Source: Tenrec ecaudatus (Eukaryota > Chordata > Mammalia > Afrosoricida > Tenrecidae). Taken from it: a stretch of 64,000 nucleotides of DNA. Both the position numbers and the translations under genes were made by a program. The stretch covers positions 9,846,758 to 9,910,757 of the forward strand of contig NC_134536.1 of NCBI RefSeq assembly GCF_050624435.1, given 5' to 3'. The notes beneath the pieces were generated by a model. The model made no database searches, was not told the origin of the DNA, and worked only from the letters and a program-made list of their open reading frames with translations. This document shows, piece by piece, positions 11,756-23,775 of this stretch. Numbering within the stretch: position 1 is the stretch's first letter; the number at the start of each line of letters is the position of its first letter.

Positions 11756-13129
11756 AGCGTCTTAGTCTACAATGGTGTCACCATCAACGAGAGTGGGCAC
11801 TGAAGGGCGGTGTTTAAGGGAGTGACTAGTCACTTAATTTCTTGGCATTGTGTGTGAAAGCTATCTGTGTCCATTAAAGAGTAAATGGTTAAATGTTTTG
11901 GTTGGTTGGTTTTAGTAATTTAGTTATAAACCCTAATAAACAGGCAGTTCCTAGGTAGTGCAAATGGTCAGCATACTGGGCCGCTAACCAAAAGATTAGA
12001 CATAGGCTCTCAAACTTCATTGGTCTACCCTTTTAGAGAAAAAAAATCTACTCCATTCCCCGTGGCAATTAAAAACTCCTGTCCGATTCCCCATCATCCA
12101 GGATAAAGGGCAGACATCTGCTTCTGCAGCCCCACTGCCTATGGCCATTGGAAGCATCAGGCAAGGCATCAAACCTCCTGTCACACGAGGCAACCCTGCT
12201 GCACAGGAGCTCCGTAAAAGGCCCAGAAGTAAAGCAGTCACTCTGACGACCACGTAGCAGCCCCGTGGAGCCGCGGGAAATTCTCCGTGGGATGGAGTGG
12301 CACACAGGCCCCGAGATGGGCTCGAACCTGTCGGAGGCCCTCAGGAGGGCCCAGGGCTGACAGGCAGTCCCCTCTTCCATAGGCAGGCATTCCTCACTGT
12401 GCGTCCACGGTGGGTTCTGAGAACAGGGATGCGATGTGATTGGGAGGCTGTGTGAGCACCATTTGGGGGTTCGCTTCTGGTTGTGTTTGTCACTGTAGCA
12501 GCGCTACGAGCTGGAGAACCTGCCCCCCAGCCACAGCTGCGGGGAGGGTGGCAGGGGGCAGCATGGGAAGGAGTGAGGAAGGAAGGAGAGGGGCACCCTT
12601 TGCCCATTGTTGTGCCCACCAGCAGCTTGGGCCCTGCTGTCCCTGCTACCACCCACCTGCCCACTGGGCAGTACCCGGGAGCCTGCACTCGGAGTCTTGT
12701 GCTCTACCTGGCCCGTGGCTCGGGCTGTGAGGGCCAGTTTTGCTGGTGTGAGGAGCAAACAACTGCCTGCTCCTACGCCGTGCTCACAATCACTTGGAAC
12801 ACGGAGGGGAACTTGACAGCCAGAAGGAGAGTGGTCAGTCCTTCACCGCTAAACAGGAGGCTGTGCAACCCCAGGCGCGCAGGTAGCTGCAAGCTGTTCC
12901 GGCGGCTGGATGGCAGCCAGGGGCACCTGTTTGTAGAAGGTTGCCAACAACAACGCACAACAACCATGGTGCCGCATAAAACATGGTGGCCGGAATGATG
13001 GTCATATTAAAATTCAGATGCGCTGCCCACTACGTCCCATTTCTGATCTGGAAGAGAGATACATACATAGCTGATCTTCTTCCTTCCCCTTCCTGACCCT
13101 TCCCTTCCTTTCCTGTCCCTGCTTCCTAT
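11756..13129. other. No gene recognised; SINE-like scraps
   Basis: A short SINE A-box-like scrap (TAGTGCAAATGGTCAGC and CCGCTAACCAAAAG) lies at 11955-12000, and an ACAACAACGCACAACAACC tail at 12946-12965. The G+C-rich block 12,250-12,950 gives long chance frames on both strands without homology. Confidence 0.5.
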
Positions 13130-13372
13130 TTTTTTAAACCATTTTATTGGGGGCTCATACAAGTCTTTTATAATCCATCCATCCATCCATTGTGCTAAGC
13201 ACATTTGTTGCCGTCATCATTCTCAAAACATTTGCTTTCTACTTGAGTCCTTGGTATCAGCTTCTCATTCCCCCCTCCCCCTCCCTCATGAACCCTTGGT
13301 AATTTATAAATGTATTACTATTTTGTTGTATCTTACACTGCCCGATATCTCCCTTCCCTCCTTCCTATTGAT
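13130..13372 (-). mobile_element. L1 3' end
   Basis: Reverse copy starting with the complement of the AATAAA tail (CATTTTATTGGGGGCTCATAC), then TCATTCTCAAAACATTTGC and CCTCATGAACCCTTGG. It belongs to the same 3' end family as the copy at 43537. Confidence 0.85.
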
Positions 13373-13379
13373 TGAAAAA

Positions 13380-14098
13380 GCCATTGCTATTGAGTTCATT
13401 CCAATGTCTACCAACGAGAAGGACACACATTTCTCTGCTTCATCCAACAGCAAAGCACACACGGGTGGCCTAGGTCGCTGTCGTCAACCCTCTGGGTGCC
13501 CCGGCTTCCGCTGGACTCAGACTGGTGAGAGCCCTAGCTTCCTGGGCTCCTTCCTGGAGAAGGGCTGGCTCGTGCCTCGACTGGGCGGGCCTTCTCAGGC
13601 TGTTCCCAGAGCGGGCTTCTCGGGCAGAGTGCCAAGCCTGTCAGTTTGGTCACAAGGGTTGCATTCCGCCACTGTTTGGAACTTCAGCTCTGGAAAACAA
13701 AAATGTGTCGCAAGATGCCTCCCTCCTTTGGTTCTCACACCACCATGTGATTCCTCAGTGCACGCTACCCTGAGGCTTTCTGACGGATGCATCCCAGGTC
13801 AAGGTCACAAGAGACACTCCACCCAGTGAGGACTCTTGTTTTTGAGACTTCATCCTGAGTTTGGCTTTCCGGTTATGTGCTTTTAAATTACTTATCTCCC
13901 AGATAAGATAAACTAATAAAGACAGGGACATACAGGGCTCTGGTTCTCTATGACAGGGGGACCCGAGGGCTGAGAAAGAGGCTGAATTCAGAAAATCTCC
14001 CTTGGTGTGGGCCACGGGGGAAGCATAAGGAAACGACAGCATTTACTCATTGGCTCTGTCCCTTTTGTCCAGGCAACGAGTGGGTCCTTATGAAAGCC
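13380..14098. other. No gene recognised
   Basis: A 60-bp scrap at 13378-13440 resembles an AfroSINE end (GCCATTGCTATTGAGTTCATTCC). The rest is unassigned. Confidence 0.5.
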
Positions 14099-14840
14099 TG
14101 TGGGGGAAAGGCAGCCCCCCACAACTAATCAGAGGTTTGATAGGCACAATTATATGGTTAAAATAATTATAAAGATTATCATAAAGTCCTAGAGAGCATG
14201 AGAGATTGAACTAATGGAGTCAGACACATTTCATGGTAGCATGCTCACCTCAGACTTGGTGTGGTCCACATGGAGAGAGAGACCAGAGGGCGGGAGAGAG
14301 GGGGAGGGGAAGGAGGACAAGGGGAAAGGGAGCAGGGGAGTGAGGATGGGGAGAGGAAGGGGGAGCCGACAAGAGCTCTTTATTGCTAACCAAGGTTTAT
14401 GTATCTTTGGGGGCATGCAACCCCCCCCCCACACACATTACAGGTTGTCACAGGAAGGGGTTATGTTTTGGGTAATACACTAATGGGAGGGGGGTGATCT
14501 AGGGGTTCATATTGGAAGAGGAGGGAATAAGGATATACATGTGACAAGATGGGCGGACCCTAGATTCATGATGGCAGCCTAGCTTTGGATGCCACTGAGC
14601 AGGTTTGACCTGTTCTCTGGCTCACTATAGAAACCATTTATCAGTAGGGTGTAAACCTCATCTACAGGGACCAGACTAATAGGTCGCAAACCTTTAGGGA
14701 GAAGTAGCCCATTGTCCTTAACAGCAGGGAGTGGGCCCTACTTGTGGTGGGACCAGACAGTAGTCTGGCAACTGACTGCCTTCAGGGAGGTAACTTGACA
14801 ATCATTTACCATTAGCCACAAGCAGTGTCCTACTCTAACA
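14099..14840 (-). mobile_element. Solo-LTR-like element with AATAAA
   Basis: Read on the minus strand the element starts TGTTAGAGTAGGACAC (14840) and ends CTTTCCCCCACA (14099), so it has TG...CA termini and a length of 742 bp. It contains AGCAATAAAGAGCTC near 14372-14386, about 275 nt before the 3' end, and a purine-rich stretch (GGGAGAGAGGG) on the plus strand at 14270-14360. These suit a retroviral LTR of class II type. I found no internal retroviral sequence, no primer-binding site and no clean target-site duplication, so this is a solo LTR at best. Confidence 0.55.
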
Positions 14841-15061
14841 TATTTTTCGGGGGGAGACGACTTGGGAGAAATCTTTCTGTTTCCCACAGAAGCCTATATT
14901 CTGAGACATGGGCACCTGTCTTCCTTACCTAGCAGTCCACAATGGAGGCCCACCAAGAGCGGCAGGTTGGCCTAGGGGCTTTAGGTGCATGGTGGACTGT
15001 GAGGATGGCCTCTGGGATTCTTTCTGCTACAGTCTCAGAGTCTTCTACGACGATCCATGGT

Positions 15062-16330
15062 CCTTAGGGGCCACCAAGTCCGTTCCAACTCACAGCAACC
15101 CCCTGTACACAGGAGTGCCACACTGCCTGGTCCTGTGCCACCCTCACCACTGTGAGATTGAGTCCGTTGTTGCAGCCACTGCGTCCATCCATCTTCTCCA
15201 GAGTCTTCCTTTTATGCTCGGACTCATCTTCACCAAGCATGACGACGTTTTCAAGGGATTGGTCCCTCCTGATGCCATGTTCAAAGGACAGAAGAAGTCT
15301 TCCCAGTCTCGCTCCCAAAGAAACAGTCTGATTAGACCTTTCCCAAGACCTATTTGCTGGTTTCTGGCAGTCTTTGCCAACGCCATATTAAAATAGATCA
15401 GTTCTTCTCTGGTTGTCCTTGCTCAGTGCCCAACTTTCACATGCATAGAAGGTGTTTGAAACATTGTAGCTTTGTCCTCTGTGTTAGTCTGGGTACATTA
15501 GAGAAATAAATCCACAGAAACATATATAAGAGAGTTTTGTATAAAGGTTAAGTGCACATCAAGAAAACATCCCAACCCAGTGCTGCCCAAGCCCACAATC
15601 CAACATTAACCCATATTAACCGACACCAATCCACAAAGTCCTCCTCCATCTCACAAAACAGAAGCAATGATGCTGACTGAAGGAGGAAAGCCGAGTCAGT
15701 GAATGTGTAAGCATCTCAGCACTGGCAGGGGTCTCCACACGGCTGCTCCAGCACCCAGGGCTGCATCGGGGTAGGTCCATGTGGCTTCTCTTCAGGGATG
15801 TCTTGCAGGACGTGAGACTTGCCAGCTAAAGCAGGGAACTGGCTAAGGCAGCTGCACCCTAGTCCGACCATCAAAAAGCAAGAGACCTGAGAACTAAAAG
15901 GCGAGGCTCACCGAGCCATTTATCCCTTCGCCCTTCAATTAACCCCACATGTGTTTATCGGCCAGGTTGGCACAATAAGCTAACTACCTGATCCTCCAAA
16001 TGGCATATTTGCTCTTTGTTCTAAAGAGCTCTTGTGCAGATGATTTGCCCAGTGCAATATGACCTTCGATTTCTTCCTGCTGCTTCCATGAGCAGTCGCT
16101 GAGTATGGAACCCAGGAAAGTGGAATCCTTGAAAATGTCAACCTTCTCTCCACTTAGCACGATGTTGTCTACTGTGAGGATTTTTAGTTTCTTCATGCCG
16201 TGGTGTAAGCCATCGCTAAGGCTGCGGGTTTTCATCTTCAACAGTATATGCTTCGAATCCTCTTCACTTTCAGAAAGCAAGGTTGTTACCTGCATATCAA
16301 AGTTTTTAATGAGCCTTCCTCCCCTCCTGA
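15062..16330 (-). mobile_element. RTE copy interrupted by an LTR-like insertion
   Basis: Minus-strand RTE ORF2 frames flank an insertion. At 16330-15988 is the end of the RT domain (LLSESEEDSKH, LKILTVDN, then F..STFLGSI and EIEGHIALGKSSA). At 15481-15062 is the C-terminal part (DQSLENVVML, TLEKMDG) and tail. The 506-bp insert is listed separately. The ORF is broken elsewhere too. Confidence 0.85.
15482..15987 (-). mobile_element. LTR-like repeat, copy 2 (nested in RTE)
   Basis: It begins TGTTAGTCTGGGTAC and carries CATCCCAACCCAGTGCTGCC. Its middle part (AGGTCCATGTGGCTTCTC, GCCAGCTAAAGCAGGG) differs from the other copies and suggests a second subfamily. It ends near GCTAACTAC at 15987. It splits the minus-strand RTE copy. 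Confidence 0.75.
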
Positions 16331-17121
16331 TGCTGACATAACCCTGACCCTGCTATAACCCTGACATAAACCTGTCCAGATTTTAACCATTTAGCACCCC
16401 ACAGGCTTGAACAACTGCCTCTTGGTCTATGCACAGGTTCCCCACGCGCACAATGAAGGTTCTGGAATTCCCATTCTTCGTTATGCATTTCAGTCACCAT
16501 CTCCGAGGTCAGACTACTGCGTGAGCCTGGCTTTACGAAGATGGGGGTCAACTATCTTGAGGTAGAAAGTGAGCTGTTTTCTTCTCAAAGACAAGCCATC
16601 AGTGGAACCTCCCATAAGCGTCGACCCAGAAAATTGGTTGCGCGAGAGGACTCCTCTAACGGTTTGGCTTCCTGAAGTCCTGCGTTCCCAACTCGTTAGG
16701 GAACTGTAATTCCCAACACAATTCGGAGACAGACAGGTATTGCATTTCTCTGCTAAGCAAAGTTCATCCAGGCAGAAAATGGGCATCGGTTGTCATTTGG
16801 CACAATAGTTGACTAGAGTCATCTCAAGGGGATACAGCCATCCTCTGTCCTCTGGACGGATGTCATTTCTAGATTGAGGATGATCTGATGGAGAACGCCT
16901 CTCCCAGGGCTGAGGTTTCAACAGTAGTCAGGGCTGGAGCGAAGAGTGAGTGGGAGACCAGAGAGTCAGAGATCAGAGGTGGGGCTGGGTCCAGGACACC
17001 CCGAGTCCCCATCAGCTCCTGGCAGAGCAGGTGGTCTGTGGAGGGCAGTGGTGGCCAGGCGGGATGTGGTGATGCTAGAGACCTTGAATTACCTTTGGGG
17101 TAGGAATACTGGTGGTCCCTG
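16331..17121. other. No gene recognised
   Basis: Unassigned sequence. The minus-strand 90-codon frame at 16514-16786 has no recognisable domain. Confidence 0.55.
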
Positions 17122-17620
17122 TGTGGTAGTTACCTCATCTGGTGTCAACTTGAGACCATTTCGAGTGAAGGGGTGGAGTCTAGTCTGTCAATCAGGTCGC
17201 AGCTTGATGACCTTATTTGGGGGTGCGACAGATATAAATAGCTCACTGGAGGTCAGACACACACTCTCTCTGCTTTGTCTTCCTGCTGACAAGCCACATG
17301 GAGCTATGCTGATGCAACCAGAGCCTTGGAGCTGGAGTCACATGGAGACCCATGCCAGCACTGAGATGCTTCCACTACCACCGCATCCACAAGACCTTCT
17401 ACCCATCGGCCTGTGATCTTCCTGCATCCAAGGTCATTGCATGTGTTGTATGAGTCTCAAGAGGAATTTATGAACTAGTATCAGACATGTGGGCTAATAT
17501 CAGACTTATGGACTGGGCTGGGATGTTTCTTGATATACAATTGTCTTTGATAGAAAGTTCTCTCTTACATACATATGAGCATCTCTGGATTTGTTTCTCT
17601 AGTCTACACGGACTAACACA
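17122..17620 (+). mobile_element. LTR-like ~500-bp repeat, copy 3 (most complete)
   Basis: The plus strand starts TGTGGTAGTTACCTCATC and ends GGACTAACACA, giving TG...CA termini over 499 bp. A TATAAATA box lies at 17233-17240, about 110 bp in. The flanks are CCCTG (17117-17121) and TCCTG (17621-17625), a 4-of-5 match that may be a target-site duplication. These features make it a probable solo LTR in the sense orientation, and it defines the family also seen at 4003, 15482, 27071 and 32426. I found no internal retroviral genes. Confidence 0.75.
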
Positions 17621-17753
17621 TCCTGTCTTATGATAAATTCAAGGTCACACTCTTGTTTTGTATCCATTCTCAGATATCCATTCATAAATGCTCAATGCTA
17701 TGATTTACTCGTCAGAACACCGGGGGTAGCAGGCTATGAAAGCTAAAAACAGC

Positions 17754-18290
17754 CTTTTGGCTCTCGGAGCAGCACCATGGCTGTAAGAACAAGCACCTAC
17801 GAGAGGTGCGGAAAAGGAGACAAGAAGTGGCCGGTCCATTTCTAAGAAAGATTGGTAAGGTGTGAGAGCACCTGCTACGTTCACAATCACATTGAAAAAA
17901 CACTAGTCACCAGGACTCAAAGAATCAAAATTGCATCGTATGACCTCAAGAGTTGCGTTTTTGAAGTGAGCCTCGCTAAGCTGTGGCGTGATGAGGTTGC
18001 ATTTAGAAAAGTCAAGCTGGTTTCTGAGGACGCCCCGGCAGATACTGCCCAACCAACCTCCATGGTGGGACTCTTCAGAGTCACAAAATGTGCGCCATGG
18101 TCAAAAAATGGCAGGCTGCGATTGAAGCTCACGTGGACGTCCAGACTACCTGTGGTGATCTGCGTCCTCTGTCCTGTGTTGGTTTTACTAAAAAACACAA
18201 CAATCAGATTTGGAAGACTTCTGACGCTCAGCACTACCAGGTTTGCTGAATTCGAAAGAGAATGATGGAAATCAAGACCTGTTTGAAATT
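17754..18290 (+). pseudogene. RPS3A: RPS3A processed pseudogene, 3'-truncated
   Basis: The segment begins with a TOP-like leader (CTTTTGGCTCTCGGAGCAGC) and an ATG at 17777. Frameshifted sequence follows that aligns with ribosomal protein S3A: a SKKDW-like block, then [30 protein letters not shown], a MVKKWQ-like block and KRMMEI near 18,260. It has no introns, several small deletions (for example four bases right after the start region) and scattered substitutions, so it is a dead retrocopy. The homology stops near codon 165 of the parent (264 aa in human). I see no 3' half and no poly(A) tail, so the 3' end was lost by later deletion. No target-site duplication is evident. Confidence 0.85.
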
Positions 18291-18299
18291 CAGACTTTC

Positions 18300-19200
18300 A
18301 ATGGCGACAAATAAAAGATCTTATTTGTGGGGGAAATAAAAAGCTAAAAACAGACAGAGAAAACTAGGTATTCAACTTATGTCAGAACTGGCTTACCATG
18401 GAGCCCCCAGAATGGAACTGGGATCCATTGTAAGCCTGGGGCCACCTGTGCTCAGACCCCACTGTCCTCCTCCTGGGCACAGAGGCTCTGTCCTAACCCC
18501 ATAGGTCCAGCTCAGCGGTGGCTTCAGATGGCACAGTGGACACTGTCCTTCCTCCTTCCTTGATATGGACTCGCTGTCCCCTCCACCTCCAGTCTCAGAG
18601 GAAGATTCTCATAGGCCCGAGCCAGTCCCTGTAACGCCATGCTCTGGTTTGTGATTGGCTCACAGACTCAGGTTCAGCCAACCAGGGCACACCTTTCCAG
18701 TTGGCTGATGCCCTGACTGGGGGTGATTTGGTGAGAGGGGCATGTGAGCAGTTCCCCAATGCCTCACACATACTTAGCCTTTCTCAATTCCTCCTTAGAT
18801 GAGCAAGAAATGGCCACCAGATGGCTTTTTGTCTTGCCCCGCGGTGTCTAGGCCCTGCGCTATCTGACAGTCCAGCCTCAAGATCTCTGATGTCTTGCTC
18901 CTAAGGTACGTTCTGGCTGTATTTCCTCGAAGACAGGTCTGTTTGCTTTTTTGGCGTTTTTTCACCAGTACCATAGTTCAAAAGCATCTGCAGTCTTCCT
19001 TATTCCTTTAGAACCTTCTTAGCCACCAGGAGGGACTGCCTCATCTCCTGCTTTGTCTCCAGTTAAGGGACCTACAAAGTGAGAGGAGGGAGAAGTGCTC
19101 TGGCGGCCGGGGGATCAGGCCCTGGGCCTCTGATGGGGTCTGACGTACCTGCCTCGCTGCTTTGGGCTGGACCAGCAGTTGCAATCAATCACTTTATACA
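18300..19200. other. No gene recognised
   Basis: G+C-moderate unique-looking sequence after the RPS3A retrocopy. No supported frame. Confidence 0.55.
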
Positions 19201-19204
19201 CTTA

Positions 19205-19515
19205 GAGGAGTCTGGTTGTTGTCAGGGGTCAACCAGTCGGTTCTGACTCGTAGTGACCCATCTGTGTGCAACAGAATGAAACACCGCCTGGTCCCGTGCC
19301 GTCCTCACAATTGTCCATGCTTGGGCCCGTTGCTGGAGTCACGGTGCCAATCCGTCTTGAGGAGAGTTCTCCTCTTTATATCCTGCCCTTCCACTTTAGC
19401 AGGCACGATGGCCTTTTCCCGGGAGCGGTCTCTCCTGTCAACACGTGCAAAGCACGGAAGAGGAAGTCTCCCCATGCTTTCTTGTTTTGGGAGCTCGCTC
19501 TCGTCCTGTAGGGTT
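19205..19515 (-). mobile_element. RTE 3' end fragment
   Basis: Reverse copy that includes GGTTCTGACTCGTAGTGACCC, CTGGTCCCGTGCCGTCCTCAC and the ORF2 C-terminal frame DRRDRSREKAIVPAKVEGQ. Confidence 0.8.
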
Positions 19516-19769
19516 GCCATGAGTGGGGATCACCTCCGCGGCAGTGGATTCGCATCGTCGTTCGCAGCGCATTTGGGGGGGGGAGGGTAGCCAAGGGGCT
19601 TGCTGGGCTCCTGGCTCACCCTTTGAAGGCTTCATTTTGTCACCACGACTTTCTGGTGCTCCACACAAGTGCTCCCTCTGCTTTTTAACTTCTTCAGGAT
19701 GATGGGGCACCCGACCCAAGCCCCAGTGTTCTCAATGGCATGTGAAAGTCGGACTCTAAGGAAGCCCGC

Positions 19770-20135
19770 AGAAGCACCAGTGTGTTGAGTCCTGGTGCCG
19801 CCGACGAGTACCGAAAGTCCCACGGGCTGCCGAAAGGGAAACCAAGCCTGTCGTGGAAGAAGGGCAGCCACAGCGCTCCGCAGCGGCACGGATGGCAAGA
19901 CAGCATCTCACACACGTTTGCCAAGTTGTCAGGAGAGACCAGTCCCTGGAGAAGGACATCCCGCTTGGTCAAGGGCTGTGAAACAGAGGCCGGCCCCCAG
20001 TGAGATGGGTGGACACGGTGGCTGCAACCATGGGCTCGGGCACAGGGACGATTGTGTGCTGGTTCTGTGGCGCACGGGCTGATATGGAATGGAACTGACT
20101 CAGTGGTCCCAAACAAAACCACAAAGCTATCGTTG
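19770..20135 (+). mobile_element. RTE 3' end fragment
   Basis: Sense copy with GTTGTCAGGAGAGACCAGTC, CCTGGAGAAGGACATCCCGC and a GGCTGCAACCATGGGCTCGG block. It lies in inverse orientation to the copy 260 bp to its left. Confidence 0.8.
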
Positions 20136-21055
20136 CTGTGCTCTCAGTTGCTATCGATGCCCCCCCTCCCTGCACCCCACCCCACCCCTGGCGGCCCCAT
20201 GCACAATGAGGTTGCACTGCTGTGATTCCCCGCCTGGTGTATTGGAAGTGGATGATCAGGCCTTTCTTCAGAGGCTGCCTTAGCCCAGAAACGCCACTGA
20301 AGCCTGTGCAGCATCCGACCAACACCCCGCCGTGCTGAGGGACGGGGGAGGCGTGAGGTGCATGGGTGGGGAACTGAACAGGGGGCTCTCTTGTGGAAGG
20401 GCCCTGTTCGAGGTACCGGGTTGGAAGTGGAGGCACACAGAGTGAGGTCAGGATCAGGAACCAGGACGAGAGCCCCGACGCTTCAGAGCTGTGTTCTTCT
20501 TCGCCGCCTCTGCGGGACTTCCTAGGGCAATGTGGCCCTCAGTACGAAACCCAGCCTTTTGCAGAATCGAATGGCTCTGGTGACTGCAAAGTTCTAGAGA
20601 GATTTCCTTAAGCAATGTTTGGAGGCCAGGGCAAGCAGGTCTTTGGGGTCCCATCTGCCACACCCACCCAGGGCCCTAAGTCTGGGCCTTCTTTTCTTCC
20701 CGTCTGAGGCAGTGGGACCACCGGCGGTCCTGTTACCAAACCCAGTTCCTCTTAGGTCCTTCCCGGGGCCCTTCCCTGTCAGGCTGCTAGACGTGAGCAG
20801 GAGTCTCAAAAGTCTCTTACTCTGTGAAAGTGACCACGCTGCTGAGGACCAGCCTAAACCAGCGCTGGTCCAGGAGGCACTGGTTGGTGCCCGGCTGCCA
20901 GCAAAGACCTGTGCCCACTCACAGCCCCCAGAGGTGCGCGAGGACCTTCATTCCATTCACGAGCACCCCTTCTTCAGACAGGACCAGGACACCAACACCT
21001 CACACATCACCCAGGTCCCTCAAGTCAGCTCCGATCTCGGGAGACCCCGGTGTGT
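20136..21055. other. No gene recognised
   Basis: G+C-rich sequence with long chance frames on both strands (for example 196 codons from 20619). No domain or repeat block. Confidence 0.5.
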
Positions 21056-21059
21056 CAGC

Positions 21060-21205
21060 GTGGCCCTGGGCTCTGCTGGGTTGGCTGTGGCTGGTTTTTC
21101 TGGGAAAGCGATCACCAGGTCTTTCTTCTGGCGGACCTGTGCTGGAAGAGAACCACCAACCTCTTGGTCAGCAGTCGACTGTGTTAACGATTTGCACCAC
21201 CTAGA
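21060..21205 (-). repeat. AfroSINE-related fragment
   Basis: The blocks CCAGGTCTTTCTTCTGGCGG, GAACCACCAACCTCTTGGTC and GTTAACGATTTGCACCACC are the complement of the A/B-box half of a tRNA SINE. Confidence 0.6.
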
Positions 21206-21209
21206 CTAG

Positions 21210-23230
21210 GGATCTCAAAGTTGGTAGTGTGACACCTGCCATGCCATCTCATGGAGAGACAGCTGGGAAGGGCCTCGTGGGAAAGGCCCACGCCCCAGCC
21301 CACTCTAGAAACGTCTTTGCCTTGGGGACTCCTGTCAGTCAGTTGTTTTAGGGGGAGGGCGGCTGTGTTTCGTTGGTGCCAGACTTTGGACATTTCAAGG
21401 ACTTGGGTGCAGCGGATGGATCATCTCAAACAAAAGAACCAACTCATGTTGGAGGAAAAAAAAATAATGAAGAAAAGAAAAGAGAGTCAGAGGTAGAGGG
21501 GGTCACAGCCTTGAAACCCCGTCAGGTCTGCACCTGGGTCCGAGAGGCGCTACGCGGAGGAAAGGTAACATGGCAAATGGACTTTAAGGCTTTTGCAGCC
21601 CAGAGGCTAGTTTCAAACACACAAACCAAGGACCCGCTCATGTTTCCATCGTTTACTGATGAGCCAGAGACTTTCAGAGACCCCTCTGGACACCAGGAAC
21701 GGAAGCTTCAGGAGGGAGCTGACCAGGAGGTGTGATGGGGAGGCTCAGGGAGGTGTGAACAGTGGGGGGCTGGGGGTCATGGAGGTGGGCAGGGAGCAAG
21801 ACAGGTGGCTCACGGTGGAGGCACAGAACGAGTGGCACCACGGACCTTTCTGGACGCGGGGTTGCATTCAGAGCCCTGGCTGGCACGGGGTTGAAATGTT
21901 TGGGGGTCCTGGCCCACCATCCTCTCCGAGGGAGAGTCCTAGCTGCCTGCTTCTCTCAAGATGGCAGCCCTGGAAGTCTGCTGGGACAGTGCCACTCGAT
22001 CATACAGGGTTGCTGTGCGTCAGAAAGGGGCCCCCCCACCCCCCACGCCCCACAGGGACGGATGAGAAGGTTGGGGCTTTCAGTCCACCCCGAGGTGTCT
22101 CCAGAGAAAGGCCTGTGTGGAGCACAGCTCTACTGAGACACCCATGGGCCACGGGCCAGAATCCCCCGGCAGCTGGTACTGGGCGTGTAGGGTCTGAGGA
22201 CCAGGGGTCAGGCCAGGACTATAACAGGGAAGTGGCCGGGCCTGGCTTGTTCTGGGAGGAGCAATCGACAGAGGTGGAGGCAGGGAGGCCCTGGAGGGGA
22301 GCTGGCCCAGGGGAAGTCCTTCTGGGAACCAGTGGGAGCACTCTGCCCTCCTTTCTGCAGTGTCCGCTGGGTCCTAAGAAGCTGGCCTGGGGAGTGGCAG
22401 CAGAGGCCTAGACGGAGACCGCTCCAAGTGCCCCCAGAGCCTCTGGTCTGCTCAGTGGATTAGCCCAAAGCCTCCCTCAAGACAACATCCTGCACTGGAA
22501 GAGAAGCTGCTGACAAACCAATTGTGAAAGGCTGCTTGGAGGCGCTTTTTCCTCTTCTCCTGACTCATCCTCTGGTGGAGGGCCAGTGAGTCACGAAATG
22601 GCCGTAAATAGGAGGGGATGTTGGGGAGAGAGGGCCGGGTGGGGGCGCAGAGGGCTGGGGCCTCCGAGAAGGATCCTCACGGGCCACCCCTTTTTCTCCC
22701 GCCCTGACGGAGCCTGCGATGTCTTCCTGTTCCTCCTCGGGGTGGATGCTCAGCGAGTACACACCATTCAGCTCTAGCCATTATGACGACTGAGCTCAAC
22801 CCCCACAAACGAGAACCATCTGAGCCCTTTCCCACGCATGCAGGGGCTGGCAGGCCTCACAGGGCTCTGAGAGCAGGGGCACCGGGCACAGCAGATGCCT
22901 CCTCCTGGGTGATGGGTGTTGGTCAATCACTGTGATGTTGAGTTTGGGGCACAAGACATGCCCATCCACCCACATCCACATCCACCCCACCTCCGCCGCT
23001 GGAGGAACCTCTTTCAGCCGTTGTGGCCCTAAGTGCTCCTTGGCTTTGTCCGTGGCGCCTTATGGGGTCTCTGCCCACCATGTGGTCTGCATCTCTGTAG
23101 GTCAGACACCACTGGGAAGAGGTGAGGTGTGGGCCCACCTTGCCTTGATGTTCACATAACAACAGAAACTTCCTCATTTCCAACCAGGGGCTCCTTCACA
23201 GGTATGCAACTTAGGACTTCCACCTACACT
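21210..23230. other. No gene recognised
   Basis: G+C-rich; contains a 250-codon chance frame (21659-22411, plus) without any recognisable domain. The purine-rich stretch 21450-21500 is simple sequence. Confidence 0.5.
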
Positions 23231-23234
23231 GGGG

Positions 23235-23775
23235 GCCATTCAACCCTTGTTGTTGGTTCTGACCCACGGCGACCCTATCCACAAAAGGGCGAAACACTGC
23301 TCGCTCCTGTGCCAGCCTCACCAGTGTTCCCATGCTTGAGCCCATTGCTGCAGCCACTGTGTCGAGGGCCTTCCTCTTTATCGCTGCCCCTCTCCTTTCC
23401 CGGCCTGGTGTCCTTCCCCGGGGACGGGTCTCTCCTGACAATATGTCAGAGTGAGTGGGAGGAAGTCTCCCCATCCTTGCCTCTAAGGAGCACCGTGATT
23501 GCTACTTCTTCCAAGACACATTTGTCTGTTCTTTTGGCGGTCCACGGCGCTTTCAATATTCCTGGCCGGCACACTGATTCAAGCACACGGATTCTTCCTT
23601 GGTCTTCCTTACTCAATATCCAACTTGCCCATAGATATAAGCAGAGTGAAAGTACCGTGGTTTGGGTCAGGCACAAACTAAGGGTTACCTTAGTCCTCAA
23701 CACAACCTCCATTCTTTTCAACACTGTAAAGAGGTCTTGGGTGCAGATTTCCCCAAATGCAACCCTTAACACCCC
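23235..23775 (-). mobile_element. RTE 3' end fragment
   Basis: Reverse copy whose minus-strand frame reads KAPWTAKRTDKCVLEE, then VLLRGKDGETSS, and further on GDTSS-like tail blocks. Plus-strand blocks include GGTTCTGACCCACGGCGACC and GGGTCTCTCCTGACAATATG. Confidence 0.85.

Noticed and set aside
16514-16786. 90-codon minus-strand frame with a Cys-rich start
   Set aside because: No zinc-finger spacing and no family match; a chance frame.
21659-22411. 250-codon plus-strand open frame
   Set aside because: No recognisable domain, low complexity and G+C-rich context, no splice or poly(A) context.
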